Assembly: GCA_045593725.1 (NCBI GenBank)
Contig: JAZNXE010000019.1
Coordinates: forward strand, 1 to 34,069
Source: HGM12713 sp045593725
GTDB taxonomy: Bacteria; Bacillota; Clostridia; Oscillospirales; CAG-272
Length of the DNA stretch: 34,069 bases
Direction of reading: 5' to 3'
Made by a program: the position numbers and the translations under genes. Positions 33,283 to 34,069 of the stretch are shown one piece after another (positions within the stretch are counted from its first letter, which is position 1; every line of letters starts with the position of its first letter). Below the pieces are notes generated by a model. That model searched no databases, was not told the DNA's origin, and saw only the letters and a list, made by a program, of their open reading frames with translations.

Positions 33283-33636
33283 TCAGAAAAGTCCGGGCAT
33301 ACCCATGCCCATACTGCCTGTTATTTTTGCCATCTCCGAACTATTGGTATCCTCGACCCTCTTTATAGCCTCGTTGACAGCGGCTACGAGTATATCGGAA
33401 AGAGTTTCGATGTCATCGGGGTCAACTATCTCGGGCTTGATATCGATAGAAAGTATCTCCTTCTTGCCGTTTATCTTAACACCCACTACTCCGCCGCCTG
33501 CGGATATATCGTACTCTCTGTTATCAAGGTCCTCCTGAAGCGCAGCCATATCCTCCTGCATCTTCTGTGCCTGCTTAATCATTGCGTTAAGATTAGAGGG
33601 GCCGCCGCCCATTCCGTTTGGTATTCTTGCTTTCAT
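33283..33636 (-). CDS. YbaB/EbfC nucleoid-associated protein
   Basis: The 117-residue DNA-binding protein follows the family pattern: a Met/Gln-rich helix NLNAMIKQAQKMQEDMAALQ, a beta core ending VVGVKINGKKEILSIDIKPE, then VDPDDIETLSDILVAAVNEA. A glycine-rich N-terminus (GMGGGPSN) and Met/Gly-rich C-terminus (GSMGMGMPGLF) are normal. AAAGGAA lies 10 bases before the ATG. The order dnaX-ybaB-recR is conserved across bacteria. Confidence 0.95.
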   Translation of the reverse strand: MKARIPNGMGGGPSNLNAMIKQAQKMQEDMAALQEDLDNREYDISAGGGVVGVKINGKKEILSIDIKPEIVDPDDIETLSDILVAAVNEAIKRVEDTNSSEMAKITGSMGMGMPGLF

Positions 33637-33655
33637 TTTCTATATTTCCTTTCAA

Positions 33656-34069
33656 TTAATTCATAAATTCATCAAGGTCCGAAAAATCGTCCTCTATTCT
33701 AATTTTTCCACTGTCCTCTTCAAAAACGATGTCGTTTTCGGTATATCTCTTTTCAAGATATTTTGAAAGAGCACCTGCGAGCGCGCTTTTGATATTCGGC
33801 TTGTCCATTGCGAAAATTCCAAAGCTATCGTAACAAAGAACGTGGATTTTTCCGTCCGCGCCAACGTACGCGCGCGTTTTCTTCAAAAGCGGATATGCGG
33901 AACGGTCAATGCCCTGAATTACCTGCACCGCCTCGCTCCACGCCTTTATCGGCTTGGTGCTTTGGGCGTCGGGCGCAACCCTTGGTTGCACAACCTCGCG
34001 CTTCGGCTCAGGAGCAAAAACTATTTCGGGCTTTGGCTCATCCTTTGAAGTCGGAGGCCAAGCGGTCTT
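33656..34069 (-). CDS. dnaX: DNA polymerase III gamma/tau subunit, C-terminal end (runs off window)
   Basis: The frame stays open from the stop at 33656 to the window edge, giving the last 137 residues. It starts with a proline- and lysine-rich linker (EPKPEIVFAPEPKREV), as found before the tau tail, then a compact domain AWSEAVQVIQGIDRSAYPLLKKTRAYVG with an acidic end DDFSDLDEFMN. The ATPase part lies outside. The assignment rests on position directly before ybaB and recR and on linker and tail style; the tail alone is weakly conserved. Confidence 0.82.
   Translation of the reverse strand, partial: KTAWPPTSKDEPKPEIVFAPEPKREVVQPRVAPDAQSTKPIKAWSEAVQVIQGIDRSAYPLLKKTRAYVGADGKIHVLCYDSFGIFAMDKPNIKSALAGALSKYLEKRYTENDIVFEEDSGKIRIEDDFSDLDEFMN

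Overview
The window looks like a chromosomal segment of a Clostridia-class Firmicute, probably an uncultured gut Oscillospirales-like organism. The evidence is a Gram-positive-type PolC with an embedded exonuclease, a T-box leader before pheST, strong AGGAGG-type ribosome binding sites, sigma-A promoters with 17-base spacers and TGn extensions, the order pyrH-frr-uppS-cdsA-dxr-rseP-ispG-polC, and a clostridial purine gene set (single-chain PurL, stand-alone AICAR transformylase, PurO-type cyclohydrolase). Placement below class is inference.

Layout. Positions 1-480 are the only accessory-looking part: the 3' part of a tRNA-Ser(CGA) gene whose 5' half is not recognisable, followed by a perfect palindrome that copies the tRNA tail and then about 290 bases of further hairpins and decayed tail copies in alternating orientation. 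Next, on the + strand, come a 55-residue two-helix membrane protein, a TPR protein overlapping a DUF4037 nucleotidyltransferase-like protein, then a T-box leader with pheS, pheT and a small DUF896 protein. A bidirectional terminator separates these from a minus-strand block.

The minus-strand block (6440-18726) is a purine operon purE-purF-purM-purN-purO-AICARFT-purD-purL, driven by one strong promoter and a ZTP (pfl) riboswitch with an overlapping terminator. malQ follows after the purL terminator. Together these genes cover most steps from PRPP to IMP; purC is separate on the + strand at 20175, divergent from alr, and purB is not in the window. The PurF-like protein lacks the glutaminase residues but keeps its PRPP site and iron-sulfur cysteines. 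A ZIP-type metal transporter follows purC.

The right third is minus-strand housekeeping. pyrH and frr (UMP kinase, ribosome recycling) end in a terminator, followed by uppS, cdsA, dxr, rseP, ispG and polC (isoprenoid and lipid precursors, intramembrane protease, replicative polymerase). At the right edge are recR, the YbaB/EbfC protein and the C-terminal end of dnaX, the usual DNA-repair/replication cluster.

Several start codons were set by ribosome binding sites rather than by the longest open frame (malQ, purM, purE, alr, polC, cdsA, pyrH, ZIP protein). No CRISPR array, insertion sequence or integrase gene was seen.
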